Of a stretch of DNA of 40,549 bases, positions 1-8,085 are shown piece by piece (the stretch's first letter is position 1; each line of letters starts with the position of its first letter). The notes beneath the pieces were generated by a model. That model was not told the DNA's origin, did no database searches, and was given only the letters and a program-made list of their open reading frames with translations. Source of the DNA: JAICIG01 sp035532215 (lineage in GTDB: Bacteria > Planctomycetota > Planctomycetia > Pirellulales > JAICIG01); assembly GCA_035532215.1 (NCBI GenBank), contig DATKRK010000295.1, positions 1-40,549 of the forward strand, read 5' to 3'. Both the position numbers and the translations under genes were made by a program.

Positions 1-33
1 CTTCCAGGCCGTCAATGGCCGACGGCCTGGAAG
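1..33. repeat. Perfect 13-bp stem hairpin at the window edge
   Basis: Positions 1-13 (cttccaggccgtc) pair perfectly with 21-33 (gacggcctggaag) across a 7-nt loop. There is no T-run on the right; the left side lies outside the window. It could be a terminator of a gene to the left, read from either strand, or the end of an interspersed palindrome cut by the window edge. It lies just downstream of the stop of the export gene that ends at 114 on the minus strand, so it could also end that transcript. Confidence 0.5.
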
Positions 34-113
34 GCCGCCCCACGACCCACGCACGTCTCATTCTTAACCGCGCACGGTATAGGTCGAAGGAGAGTTGCAA
101 GAAGACACGGCGG

Positions 114-1409
114 TTAACCGCCGCCCGGGTGGGTCGGAACGACCGGCACATGATGAATGGGGACCGTGGGGATCGCTAGAACAGGAAACAAGGGATTGAA
201 CGGGAAGGTCCCAACTTCTCGAACCCTAAACTGGTAATAGCCGGGGCGCACCGCGAGGGGCACGACCTTGTACAGGCCCTGCTTGAACACCAGGTCGATC
301 ACGTTCTGGGCGACGAGGATGCGGGTCTTGGGCACGAGCACGATATCCGAATCGTTGAGCCAGATTTCGTCGGCCGGGCAGGGCCGCTTGCCGTAGAGCG
401 GGCCGCGCAATTCAAGCTGCGTGGCCAAGAGCCTCCAATCGTCGCCGCGTCGAAAGACGACGGCCTTCCAAACGTTGCCGCCGTGGTTCCAGCCCCCGGC
501 CTTGCTCAGGGCCTGCATCGCCGTCGTCGGGCCCGTCAGTTCGTAACGCCCGGGCGAGGCGACTTCGCCGAGAACGTAGATGTAGCGGGGGGCCCGCGAA
601 AGCAGCACCGGCGTGACGTCGAGGGCGGCGCCCCCGGCGGCGTAGCGCTGCTCGAGTTCGCCTTGCACTTCGCCCAGCGTCATGCCTTGCACCGGAACAT
701 TGCCGGCGAGCGGCAGTTGAATCGTGCCTTCGGGCGTCACCTTGGCCCGCCGCGATTGACCGCCGAATCCATACCGCAAATCGACCGTCGAGCGCATGTC
801 TTCGAGCAGCGTGTTGACTCTCAACGGCGTAACGGTGATCGCCGGCTGCTTGTAGAATCTCTGGTAACGGCGCTCCAATTCGTCGCGAAGCTGCGCCACG
901 GTGGCCCGCGCTGCGTAAACCTGGTTGAGCAGTCGCACGGTGATCGTGCCGTCGGGCTGCACGATCAGTTCGCGATCGAGCGTGGAATCGGCAATCGACT
1001 CGACGCGAACCCGGTCGCCAACGTTCAAGCGGTAAGCCCGCGGCAGGGGGTCGCGTGAAATGCGGAACACCAAATCCAGCTCGTCGCCCACGCGGAGTCG
1101 ATACTGCGGCACGTGCTCGAGGCGCTCGTGGCCGACGTACTCGCCTTGGGCGTATTTCTGCCAATCGATCGGCCGGGCGGCATTCCAGCCCAATTCGCCG
1201 CACTCAGCCGAGGCGCAATCGAGCCCTGCGATCGGGTAAGGCGCCGCAGGGCCGAGAGCCTGGCACAACGCGATGCGTTCCGTCGCCGCCGACGGTTCGT
1301 CGGCGGCCAGGCACAAGCTTGATCCGAGCAGCACGCAAGCAGCCGCCAGTTGCGCCGTCAGCCGGCGTACGCCGCTCGAAACATGCCGATACCCGCAGCG
1401 TTGCCTCAT
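114..1409 (-). CDS. Polysaccharide biosynthesis/export protein (Wza-like, SLBB)
   Basis: Secreted outer-membrane-type exporter of capsule or exopolysaccharide, about 431 residues. After a basic start and a hydrophobic stretch (LTAQLAAACVLLGSSLCLAA) the protein carries the pattern of this family: YRLRVGDELDLVF and YRLNVGDRVRV, then DGTITVRLL and EGTIQLPLAG, which mark two export-domain repeats. These are followed by an SLBB domain (YVLGEVASPGRYEL, ALSKAGG). The cysteine near the end of the leader is not in a good lipobox. The frame is open to an ATG at 1472, but I prefer the ATG at 1409 because it has a GAGGCGGG stretch just upstream and directly begins the signal peptide. The UDP-sugar dehydrogenase and the NusG-like antiterminator about 5 kb away suggest a dispersed exopolysaccharide locus. 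Function is assigned by motif recognition. Confidence 0.85.
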   Translation of the reverse strand: MRQRCGYRHVSSGVRRLTAQLAAACVLLGSSLCLAADEPSAATERIALCQALGPAAPYPIAGLDCASAECGELGWNAARPIDWQKYAQGEYVGHERLEHVPQYRLRVGDELDLVFRISRDPLPRAYRLNVGDRVRVESIADSTLDRELIVQPDGTITVRLLNQVYAARATVAQLRDELERRYQRFYKQPAITVTPLRVNTLLEDMRSTVDLRYGFGGQSRRAKVTPEGTIQLPLAGNVPVQGMTLGEVQGELEQRYAAGGAALDVTPVLLSRAPRYIYVLGEVASPGRYELTGPTTAMQALSKAGGWNHGGNVWKAVVFRRGDDWRLLATQLELRGPLYGKRPCPADEIWLNDSDIVLVPKTRILVAQNVIDLVFKQGLYKVVPLAVRPGYYQFRVREVGTFPFNPLFPVLAIPTVPIHHVPVVPTHPGGG

Positions 1410-1595
1410 CCCGCCTCGATCCTCGTTCCCGATCGCTTTCCTGCCATTTGCATCCGCCGCTACTACCGCCATCGTCCAGACTTACGCGTGTCGTTGAAGC
1501 AAACTGCGGCCGTTGAACCCAGCGGCACGCGCACGCGGCGCCGAGCAAGTTTCGCCGATCGTTAAGCTTTGCCCGAACGGCCCGGCAAGGCCGTC

Positions 1596-1733
1596 CTAGC
1601 CCGGATTATTCATCAGCCCATACCAACCCGAAGCGCAAGCGAGGTGGAGCAATCGTCTTACCTCGCTAGCGCTTCGGGTTAGTGTGAAGCGCTTTGTCGA
1701 GCATTCTCGGGGCTGATGAATAATCCGGGCTAG
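1596..1733. repeat. Family A palindromic repeat, copy A1
   Basis: This is a 138-bp element with perfect 24-bp terminal inverted repeats (ctagcccggattattcatca... and its complement) and CTAG at both ends. Inside, a second stem pairs aacccgaagcgcaagcgagg with its near-complement (20 of 21 bases). It matches copy A3 (12259-12396) at 137 of 138 positions. It has no coding capacity of its own; it behaves like a MITE or REP-like palindrome. It sits between the export gene (minus) and the isomerase gene (plus). The translated string NPKRKRG from this repeat often appears as spurious protein ends in planctomycete annotations. Confidence 0.93.
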
Positions 1734-1850
1734 TCGCTAAGGACGGCGGAAGCCGGCCATTCGCGGTTCGGCGTTGGCCAAGCGGCGGGCGCCGGTGATA
1801 TGATCGGGCGTTTTGGTGAAATCGTCGCCCATGCCTCTCGGAGCAGCGTC

Positions 1851-2672
1851 ATGAAACTGGGTTTGATCAATTCGGCCTGGGTCCAAGCCCAACAGCCCAC
1901 CACATTCGGATTGCAGAAGACCAAGGAAATCGGCTTCGACACCGTCGATATCTTCGTCGATCCGCTCGACATCGACGTTCGCGAGCGGCGGTTGATCAAG
2001 AACGAGTGCGACCGCCTCGAACTGCCGATCGTCTCGCTGGCCTGCGTGGCCATCGGGTTGATCGATTTCAATCCCAGCGTGCGCGCCTTTCACCTCGACC
2101 GCGCGAACGCTTATCTCGATCTGGCTTACGAATACGAAGCGAAGAACGTGCTGCTGGTGATCGGCGAATATATCTGGAATAAAGAAGTCATTCCGCCCGC
2201 CGAACAGTGGCGATACGGCGTCGAGTCGGTTCGCCACTTGGGCGAGCGGGCCGGCGAGCTGGGTATGGAGATCGTATTGGAACTCGAACCGTTCGCCATG
2301 TCGCTGGTCAACGACGTCGACACGATGGTCAAGTTTCTCGACGACGTGAATCTCCCCTCGGTCAAGGCGAATATCGATATTTCGCACCTGGTGCTGTCGG
2401 GCGTGGCGCCGGCGGAACTGCGTCGCTTGAAAGGACGCGCCGGCCACGTACACATTTCCGACTGCGACGGCAAGGTCCACGGCGATCTTCCGCCCGGCCG
2501 CGGCGTCGTGCCGTTCGAGCCCTACCTGCGCGAAATCAAAGACCTCCAGATCGACGGCGCGATCTCGATCGAACTGGAGTACTCGCCCGAGCCGCAGAAA
2601 ATCGTCGAGTGGGTCGCCGAAGCGTATCGCGAAACCGATCGGAGAATGCAGGAGGTCGGCCTCAGGGGATAA
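1851..2672 (+). CDS. Sugar phosphate isomerase/epimerase (xylose isomerase-like TIM barrel)
   Basis: A cytoplasmic TIM-barrel protein of 273 residues from the AP_endonuc_2 / xylose isomerase-like superfamily, which isomerises or epimerises small sugars or hydroxypyruvate at a divalent metal site. Likely metal ligands are Glu145 or Glu147 (LELEPF), Asp176 and His179 (NIDISHL), His199/His201 (GHVHISDCDG) and Glu241 (ISIELEYS). The GDLPPGRG segment near 211-218 is typical of the family. An in-frame ATG exists at 1800, but MKLGLINSAW at 1851 begins the first barrel strand as family members do, so I chose it. No operon partner is evident: the next gene is convergent. The substrate cannot be deduced. 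Confidence 0.87.
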   Translation: MKLGLINSAWVQAQQPTTFGLQKTKEIGFDTVDIFVDPLDIDVRERRLIKNECDRLELPIVSLACVAIGLIDFNPSVRAFHLDRANAYLDLAYEYEAKNVLLVIGEYIWNKEVIPPAEQWRYGVESVRHLGERAGELGMEIVLELEPFAMSLVNDVDTMVKFLDDVNLPSVKANIDISHLVLSGVAPAELRRLKGRAGHVHISDCDGKVHGDLPPGRGVVPFEPYLREIKDLQIDGAISIELEYSPEPQKIVEWVAEAYRETDRRMQEVGLRG

Positions 2673-2717
2673 GCTTCGCGGAGACGGAGGCTAGAGGTCC
2701 GCGACCGCGAGGCCAAT

Positions 2718-3110
2718 TCAGCGATCGCTGGGCCGCAGCCAGTCGGGAACGCGCTGGAGTTGGCCTTGGCGGTCGACGCAGGCCAGCGTGCTGTGCGCCT
2801 CGGCCAGCAGTTCGTCGCCGCGGAAAAGCTGGTATTCGTGCTGGATTTTGGCCGCCGTGACGCGCTTGAGCATGGTGCGCAGCCGCAGCACGTCGTCGTA
2901 GCGGGCCGGACGGCGATAGCGGCAGCCAATCTCGACGATGACCATGAAGATTCCGCTTTCTTCGATTCTTCGATAATCGCAGCCCGTGCCGCGCAGCAAT
3001 TCGGTTCGCCCCATCTCGAAGTAGGTCAAGTAGTTGGCGTGGTGCAGCACGCCCATCGCGTCGGTTTCCTGGTAGCGGACGCGGATTTCGAGGTCTTGTT
3101 CGGCGAGCAT
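2718..3110 (-). CDS. Acyl-CoA thioesterase, YbgC/4-hydroxybenzoyl-CoA thioesterase type
   Basis: A 130-residue single hotdog-fold protein expected to hydrolyse acyl-CoA thioesters in the cytoplasm. The hallmark stretch is RYQETDAMGVLHHANYLTY (residues 12-30), with the catalytic Asp17 and the His23/His24 pair, followed by YFEMGRTELLR. The length is normal for the family. It converges with the isomerase gene (stops 45 bp apart) and is divergent from the ACT-domain gene. In proteobacteria YbgC is linked to the Tol-Pal cluster, but no tol genes are seen here. Confidence 0.9.
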   Translation of the reverse strand: MLAEQDLEIRVRYQETDAMGVLHHANYLTYFEMGRTELLRGTGCDYRRIEESGIFMVIVEIGCRYRRPARYDDVLRLRTMLKRVTAAKIQHEYQLFRGDELLAEAHSTLACVDRQGQLQRVPDWLRPSDR

Positions 3111-3266
3111 GCGTGTCTTATAGTTAGGGGTTCGCCGGGCCTTGGCTCCGCAGGTGGACGGTTCCGAGTCGGGCCTTCACCCTAGCTTTCGGACACGATA
3201 GCCTTCGGACCCGCGTCAAGGGAAGGTCGTTTCGGCGCGTCGCGGAACAAATCTTGAACCGAGTGG

Positions 3267-3770
3267 ATGCTCATGAGCTTTGGAGAAGGCGTCGGCACGG
3301 AAGTTCGCACGGCACGAGGCCGAAACTATCCTTCGATTCGACAGTTTACCGTGTTCCTGGAGAACCGCGTCGGCCAATTGCTGGAAGTGATCCGGCGGTT
3401 CGAAGGCAGCAAGGTCCGCATCGTAGCCTTGTCGATCGTCGACTCGGCGGAGTGCGCGTTCGTCCGCTTCCTGCTCAGTCATCCCGAGCAGGGCCGCGAG
3501 ATCCTCGAACGCGCGGGGCTGGCGCTGATCGAGAGCGATCTGATTGGCGTGGAACTGGGCGAAGGGCCGCAGCCGCTCTTGAAGGTCTGCACGGCGCTGC
3601 TGCAAGCCGAAGTGAACATCATCCAGGCCTATCCGCTCTTATTGCGGCCGCACGGCCGGCCGGCCGTGGCGCTGATGGTCGACAATATCGAGATGGGGCT
3701 CGAGACCCTGGCCAGCAAGGGCTTCACGATGATCAGCGAAGCCGACTTGATGGAAGACGACGGCGTTTGA
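3267..3770 (+). CDS. Tandem ACT-domain protein
   Basis: A protein of 167 residues made of two ACT-like small-molecule-binding domains. The first is RQFTVFLENRVGQLLEVIRRFE (about 25-46), continuing to the strand VRIVALSIVD. The second is PLLKVCTALLQAEVNIIQAYPL (about 110-131), with the strand PAVALMVDN and a final amphipathic part, GLETLASKGFTMISEADL. Stand-alone double-ACT proteins usually sense amino acids; the ligand here is unknown. Starts at 3267 and 3273 (both ATG) are possible and neither has a strong ribosome binding site. Its promoter would lie in the roughly 155 bp shared with the divergent thioesterase gene. Confidence 0.8.
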   Translation: MLMSFGEGVGTEVRTARGRNYPSIRQFTVFLENRVGQLLEVIRRFEGSKVRIVALSIVDSAECAFVRFLLSHPEQGREILERAGLALIESDLIGVELGEGPQPLLKVCTALLQAEVNIIQAYPLLLRPHGRPAVALMVDNIEMGLETLASKGFTMISEADLMEDDGV

Positions 3771-4221
3771 CCGGGGCTCGTTGCGGGCATGGAGAATAGA
3801 ATAACATCCCAATTCTCAGCGGCTCGGAAACCCAATAGCAAAGCGATTGCGGATGATCGGAGTCGAATTTGGGAGGCGATTCAATCCACGGAGCTATTCA
3901 TACGTGAAGCGAGTGCCGGAAGCACGGACGTGCTTTTTGGACGCGCGGGCAACACGACTCGCTGCCCGGCAGTTACGGGTTCCTCTTCTCTGTTCTCGTG
4001 GAAAAACGTCACCCTCGGGCGAGCCGTCCGAGAGCGAACAGTCACGTGCTCACAAACGCCGAAAAACCGGAACAGAGAAGAGGAACCCGTAAGCGCCGAG
4101 GAATGACTTCGCGCCTGCTCAACCGGCGAGACGCCAAATAGCCAGGCTATTTTGGGGCGCCTTCGGTCGAATTTGGGAGGTTATTCAATCCTGGGTGCTG
4201 ACCCATCGCGCGGAGCCGCCG
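3771..4221. other. Gene-free stretch with a 23-bp inverted repeat and a 26-bp direct repeat
   Basis: No convincing gene lies between the ACT gene and the zinc-ribbon gene, whose stop is at 4222. The stretch holds a perfect 23-bp inverted repeat, 3973-3995 against 4070-4092 (ttacgggttcctcttctctg... and its complement), around a 74-nt centre. It also has a direct repeat, gtcgaatttgggagg followed by attcaatcc, at 3862-3887 and 4166-4191 (24 of 26 bases), and an imperfect palindrome aaatagccaggctattt at 4136-4152. The direct repeats bracket the inverted repeat, so the whole 3862-4191 segment may be a small inserted element or a structured RNA. Short open frames across it have no recognisable family. 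Confidence 0.6.
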
Positions 4222-4989
4222 TCAGCCGAACAGCTCTTTAGGCAACTGCTGCAACTGGCGCACGGCGACGCGATGGATGGCGTCCCAGGCGACCGCGGTG
4301 AGCGTGTGGCTGCCGTTTGCCTCTCGCACGGAAAATACGCCGTAGTTGGGATGAGCCGCCGGGGCGGCGTAGCGGTCGGGAATCATTACTTTACCGTCGC
4401 CCAAATGGATTTCGAGCGAAGCCCCTTGCTCCTTGTAAGCCCAAAGCCGGGCCAGCAGCGCAGCGAACGGATGGGCGCTCGCGCTTGTGCTCGCAGCGAC
4501 CGACGGCGCTGAGGGCGCAGCCGGCGTCGATGACGGCGGCTTGAGCCCCGATTTGCTCGACGCAGAACCTTCCTTCGGCGAGGTATCGATCTGGATCACG
4601 AATTCTCCCAGCGCGGCGTCGGGCTCTGCCTCCTCGTCCTCGGACTCGTCTTCGGGACTGGGAATGAGAAACCGCACTTTGCAATGCGGACATTGGCCCG
4701 GCCGGCCGACCATCTCGGAAGGTCCGTGCAAGCGGTGCCCGTTGGGGCAGAGAAAGACGATCTCGCCGTCGGCGACGTCGTCGGATTGGTCTTCGCCGAA
4801 CTCTTGCAAACGGGTCTCGTCGGCTTCATCGGCCGTAAAGGCCGCAGGGCCGGGCGCCGGCGTCACGGCGCTGGGAACTCGCACCGCGGCGCCACACTTG
4901 GGGCATTTGCCCGGCTTTCCGGCCTGGGCGTCGGGACAGGTAAGCCGGTGCCCGTTGGGACAACTGAACGTGATCGCCATTCCGCTCAT
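4222..4989 (-). CDS. Double zinc-ribbon protein of unknown function
   Basis: About 255 residues. Two zinc ribbons of the CPNGH...CPxC kind are seen. The first has Cys10 (CPNGHRL), Cys18 and the pair Cys29/Cys32 (CPKC). The second has Cys81 (CPNGHRL) and Cys100/Cys103 (CPHC). An acidic linker (EDESEDEEAEPD) and a Ser/Pro/Ala-rich linker follow, then a C-terminal segment of about 80 residues (from about 175) with no family that I recognise. No transmembrane segment is visible. The frame stays open to 5064, but that extension lacks any domain; ATGs at 4989 and 4980 both precede the first ribbon strand. It is divergent from another zinc-ribbon gene at 5191, which suggests a paralogous or co-regulated pair. 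Confidence 0.72.
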   Translation of the reverse strand: MSGMAITFSCPNGHRLTCPDAQAGKPGKCPKCGAAVRVPSAVTPAPGPAAFTADEADETRLQEFGEDQSDDVADGEIVFLCPNGHRLHGPSEMVGRPGQCPHCKVRFLIPSPEDESEDEEAEPDAALGEFVIQIDTSPKEGSASSKSGLKPPSSTPAAPSAPSVAASTSASAHPFAALLARLWAYKEQGASLEIHLGDGKVMIPDRYAAPAAHPNYGVFSVREANGSHTLTAVAWDAIHRVAVRQLQQLPKELFG

Positions 4990-5190
4990 CCTAGCTTGCC
5001 GCGCAAGCGGGAACAATCTTCCGTAAAACGCCCCGACCGCTTGACTTACTCTTGTCGCGTGCAAACACTAGGGAACTGTAGCCTAGACTTTTGGCGGCGC
5101 GCCCCCATCGCGGTCAGGATGGGCGTCGAGATCCAACTACGAGCCGCCTGACGGAATCAGAGCTTCCCTTCTCGTTTCGAGCCCCAGCGC

Positions 5191-5964
5191 ATGGCGATTG
5201 CGGTTACTTGCCCGAGTTGCAAGGCGAAATTCTCGGTCAGCGACAAATTCGCCGGCAAGCAAGGGCCGTGCCCCAAGTGCAAGGCCACGATCACAATCCC
5301 GAAGCCGGCCGAGCCGGGGGCCGCCACGGCCGAAGTTCCGGCGGCCAAGCCGGGTGCCTCGCCGGGCAAAGCGGGCGCGGCCGCCGCCGCCTCGCAGCCG
5401 GCTCCGGCGCCTGAAATCGTCGTTCACGAGCCCGAGTCCAGCGGGCCCAAAGGCGCCAGCGGGCGCTCGGTGACCAAGCCGATCTTGCGGCGCGAGACCC
5501 GTTTCCAATGGGTTCCCGCCTTGATGATTTCCGGCGCCGTGCTCGTGACGCTGGCCGTGAGTTGGATCTTGCGCGCACAATTGAAAGAACTCCTATGGCT
5601 GCGCGGCGTGGGCCTGCTGCTGGTTTCGCCGGCGATCGCCGTGGCGGGCTACAGCTTCTTGCGCGACGACGAATTGGAACCCTATCGCGGGCGATCGCTT
5701 TGGCTCCGCGCGAGTCTCTGCGGGCTGGTTTATATGGCGCTCTGGGGCGTGTTTTGGTTCGTCCCCGGCGAAGCCACCGCCGAAGCCTGGGGCTGGATCC
5801 TCGTCGGCCCGCCGTTCTTTTTGGTGGGCGCCGGGGCAGCTTTCGCCACGCTCGATCTGGATTTCGGCAACGCCTTTTTCCACTACTGCTTCTACGTGCT
5901 GGCGACGTTGTTACTCGGCGCCGCTGCCGGTCTGGCGATGCCGTGGGCCGCCGTGGCCAGTTAA
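5191..5964 (+). CDS. Zinc-ribbon membrane protein
   Basis: A 257-residue protein. The N-terminus is a zinc ribbon (MAIAVTCPSCKAKFSVSD; Cys7, Cys10, Cys27, Cys30) of the kind that begins many planctomycete membrane proteins. A low-complexity Ala/Pro linker (about 38-85) follows. From about residue 107 to the end there are about five hydrophobic helices (for example WVPALMISGAVLVTLAVSWI and FYVLATLLLGAAAGLAMPW). The ribbon is probably cytoplasmic. There is no clear ribosome binding site before this ATG. Function unknown; the pairing with the divergent zinc-ribbon gene is the only context clue. Confidence 0.72.
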   Translation: MAIAVTCPSCKAKFSVSDKFAGKQGPCPKCKATITIPKPAEPGAATAEVPAAKPGASPGKAGAAAAASQPAPAPEIVVHEPESSGPKGASGRSVTKPILRRETRFQWVPALMISGAVLVTLAVSWILRAQLKELLWLRGVGLLLVSPAIAVAGYSFLRDDELEPYRGRSLWLRASLCGLVYMALWGVFWFVPGEATAEAWGWILVGPPFFLVGAGAAFATLDLDFGNAFFHYCFYVLATLLLGAAAGLAMPWAAVAS

Positions 5965-6039
5965 GGTATCGCCAGTTAAGTCGTCGCCTGCTCAGGCCAT
6001 CTACACAGTCTTCTTGTGCGCAGCGGCGTCACGACTTTC

Positions 6040-6176
6040 CTATCCCGGATTATTCATCAGCCCACACCAACCCGAAGCGCAAGCGAGGTGGAGCAACGCA
6101 CTTACCTCGCTGGCGCTTCGGGTTGGTATCGAGCGCTTTTTCAAGTAATAGCCGGGCTGTGAATAATCCGGGCTAG
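6040..6176. repeat. Family A palindromic repeat, copy A2 (diverged)
   Basis: This is the same palindrome as A1 and A3, but with changes: the left end reads ctat instead of ctag, and the right part carries substitutions (tcaagtaatagccgggctgtg). The core stem aacccgaagcgcaagcgagg / cctcgctggcgcttcgggtt is kept, although most of the right-hand arm differs. It lies between the convergent 3' ends of the zinc-ribbon membrane gene and the UDP-sugar dehydrogenase gene, where it could act as a bidirectional terminator. Confidence 0.9.
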
Positions 6177-6212
6177 CGAAGCTCGTGCCAAATCTTGCAC
6201 GCCGAGATCGGC

Positions 6213-7526
6213 TTACGCTTTGCGGACATTGCCCAGACCGCGGGCGACCTGCCTGGTCGCGTTGCGAGTATCGATCACCAACGGCGCGTGGCGGACGATG
6301 AACTCGTAGTCGTAGGCCGAATGATCGGTCGCGATCAGCACGCAGTCTTGGCTGGCGAGGAATTCGGCCGTCAACGGCTCGCTGGTCATCTCGGGCAAGC
6401 GATGGCGCCGCATCTTCGGCAGGCTGGGCACGTGCGGATCGTTGTAGCTCAATGCGGCGCCGCGGCCGGCGAGCAATTCCATCAACTCGAACGACGGGCT
6501 CTCTCGCGGATCGTCGACGTCCTTCTTGTAGGCGACGCCCAAGAGACAAATCTTGCTGCCTTTGACGGGCTTGCCGCAGTCGTTGAGCGCCTCGGTCAAT
6601 CGGTCGACGACGTATTGCGGCATCTGCGTGTTGATCTCGCCCGCCAGCTCGATGAACCGCGTAGGCATCCCGTGCTTGCGAGCGACCCAACTCAAATAGA
6701 ATGGATCGATCGGAATGCAGTGCCCGCCGAGGCCGGGCCCCGGATAGAAAGGCTGGAAGCCGAACGGTTTCGTCGCCGCCGCGCCGATCACCTCCCAAAC
6801 GTCGATGCCCATCCGGTCGTAGAGCATCTTCAACTCGTTCACCAAGGCGATGTTCACGGCGCGATAGGTGTTCTCCAAGATCTTGCAGGCTTCGGCCACT
6901 TCGCAACTCGAAACCGGCACGACTTCGACCACGGCCTGCGAGTAGAACTGCGTCGCCAGGTTCAGGCTGGTCGGATCGAGGCCGCCCACGACTTTCGGGA
7001 TCACGCTGGCTTCGAATTTGGCGTTGCCCGGGTCTTCGCGCTCGGGGCTGTAAGCCAGATAGAAATCGCGTCCCGCCTTGAGCCCTCGTTCTTCGAGTAT
7101 CGGTAGCACCACGTCGCGCGTCGTGCCTGGATAGGTGGTGCTCTCCAGTACGATGAGTTGCCCGGGCCGCAGCGCAGCGGCGATTTGCCGCGCCGTGCCT
7201 TCGACATAACTCAGGTCGGGGTCGCGGCTTTCGGAAAGCGGCGTTGGCACGCAGATCAGGATGCAGTCGGCTTCCGCCAACCGCCGCATGTCGCTCGTGG
7301 GCGTGAATTGGCCTTCGGCGACGCAACGAGCAATCCATTCCCCTGGAATGTGGGCGATATAGCTTTCGCCCTTCGACAGGCGATCGACCTTGGCCGCATC
7401 GACGTCGAAGCCCAGCGTTCGATAGCCGGCCGCGACGAACGCACGGATCAAGGGCAGCCCCACATAGCCCAAACCAATCACGCCGATGCGGGCCGTTTTG
7501 TCGCGAATGATGTTTTCAAGTTCCAC
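6213..7526 (-). CDS. UDP-sugar dehydrogenase (UDP-N-acetylmannosamine/glucosamine type)
   Basis: A cytoplasmic NAD-dependent enzyme that oxidises a UDP-hexose(amine) to the uronic acid for surface polysaccharide, 437 residues. It has the Rossmann motif IGVIGLGYVGLPLI (about 14-27), the segment LESTTYPGTT, the SPEREDPG stretch (160-167) typical of the WecC/WbpA/TviB branch, the helix NTYRAVNIALVNELKML and the catalytic cysteine Cys270 in GGHCIPIDP. The C-terminal UDP-binding domain ends with a DTRNA motif. The frame runs to an ATG at 7730, but the GTG at 7526 has an AGGAG eight bases upstream and begins where family members begin, so I chose it. It is divergent from the NusG-like gene. The exact sugar is uncertain. 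Confidence 0.9.
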   Translation of the reverse strand: MELENIIRDKTARIGVIGLGYVGLPLIRAFVAAGYRTLGFDVDAAKVDRLSKGESYIAHIPGEWIARCVAEGQFTPTSDMRRLAEADCILICVPTPLSESRDPDLSYVEGTARQIAAALRPGQLIVLESTTYPGTTRDVVLPILEERGLKAGRDFYLAYSPEREDPGNAKFEASVIPKVVGGLDPTSLNLATQFYSQAVVEVVPVSSCEVAEACKILENTYRAVNIALVNELKMLYDRMGIDVWEVIGAAATKPFGFQPFYPGPGLGGHCIPIDPFYLSWVARKHGMPTRFIELAGEINTQMPQYVVDRLTEALNDCGKPVKGSKICLLGVAYKKDVDDPRESPSFELMELLAGRGAALSYNDPHVPSLPKMRRHRLPEMTSEPLTAEFLASQDCVLIATDHSAYDYEFIVRHAPLVIDTRNATRQVARGLGNVRKA

Positions 7527-8085
7527 GGACCGGGCTCCTGGCGGGCGACTTATGTGATGGCCCAAGGCGAGTTCGCAATCCTGATTCAATGCCGAGTATA
7601 GCTTTGGATCATCAAAAATGTCGAACTCCGCTTCGCGACGTTCCAAACGCCGGCGCCCCTTTGCCGGCTGCGATGGGCCCGAATCTACGGCATCGCAAGT
7701 TGTAGGGCAGGCGGGACGCCGGCGCCGCAAGCAAAAAAATTAGAATTCCGCTCGCAATTCCCAGTCACTTGCCGAATTTGCAGAGAATTTTACCGTATAA
7801 TCACGGACATGATTGTAGAATGGAATCGACCGCTTGAGCGGGTTTCACGGATTATTAGCCGTTTGCCCGCCAGCGAGCGGGAAGCGACGAGCCCTGGCCC
7901 ACTTTTTTTCTAGAGGCTTTCTCAGCCCGGCGCGGGCAATTAGCATTTATGGGTGGCGCCGTATCTCGGTCCTGGTTTGGGCTATAGTTTCCGGACTGGC
8001 CAGGAAGGCAATTCGGGGCGAACAACGGAACCGGTTGGGGCAGTGCAACTTTCACCGCCGGCGATCGCAAAAGGACGTGACTGAA
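7527..8085 (+). promoter_or_regulatory. Divergent intergenic region with long leader of the antiterminator gene
   Basis: This 559-bp non-coding region lies between divergent genes. A consensus TATAAT is at 7796-7801, but neither TTGCCG (7769-7774) nor TTGCAG (7778-7783) sits at the ideal 17-base spacing, so the promoter call is tentative. If transcription starts there, the leader is about 280 nt. Within it are small hairpins ccgc-ttga-gcgg (7830-7841) and cccgc-cagcga-gcggg (7866-7881) and a seven-T run at 7903-7909. The run is about 20 nt past the second stem, so this is at best a weak attenuator. The open frame through 7834-8085 has no recognisable protein features. Confidence 0.4.

Noticed and set aside
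412..1548. Several long open frames on both strands over the export gene
   Set aside because: Arg/Ala-rich translations without domains, fully overlapping the Wza-like gene; shadows of high-GC coding sequence.
3789..4106. Short frames in the gap after the ACT gene
   Set aside because: They cover the inverted repeat and show no domain, no ribosome binding site and no codon pattern like the neighbours.
6040..7338. 432-residue minus-strand frame ending in the repeat
   Set aside because: It is an alternate frame of the UDP-sugar dehydrogenase with the repeat-derived NPTRSASEV tail; not a gene.
7834..8085. In-frame N-terminal extension of the antiterminator
   Set aside because: The extension has no NusG-like sequence and crosses a T-run and hairpins; the NGN domain starts soon after the ATG at 8086, which has a ribosome binding site.
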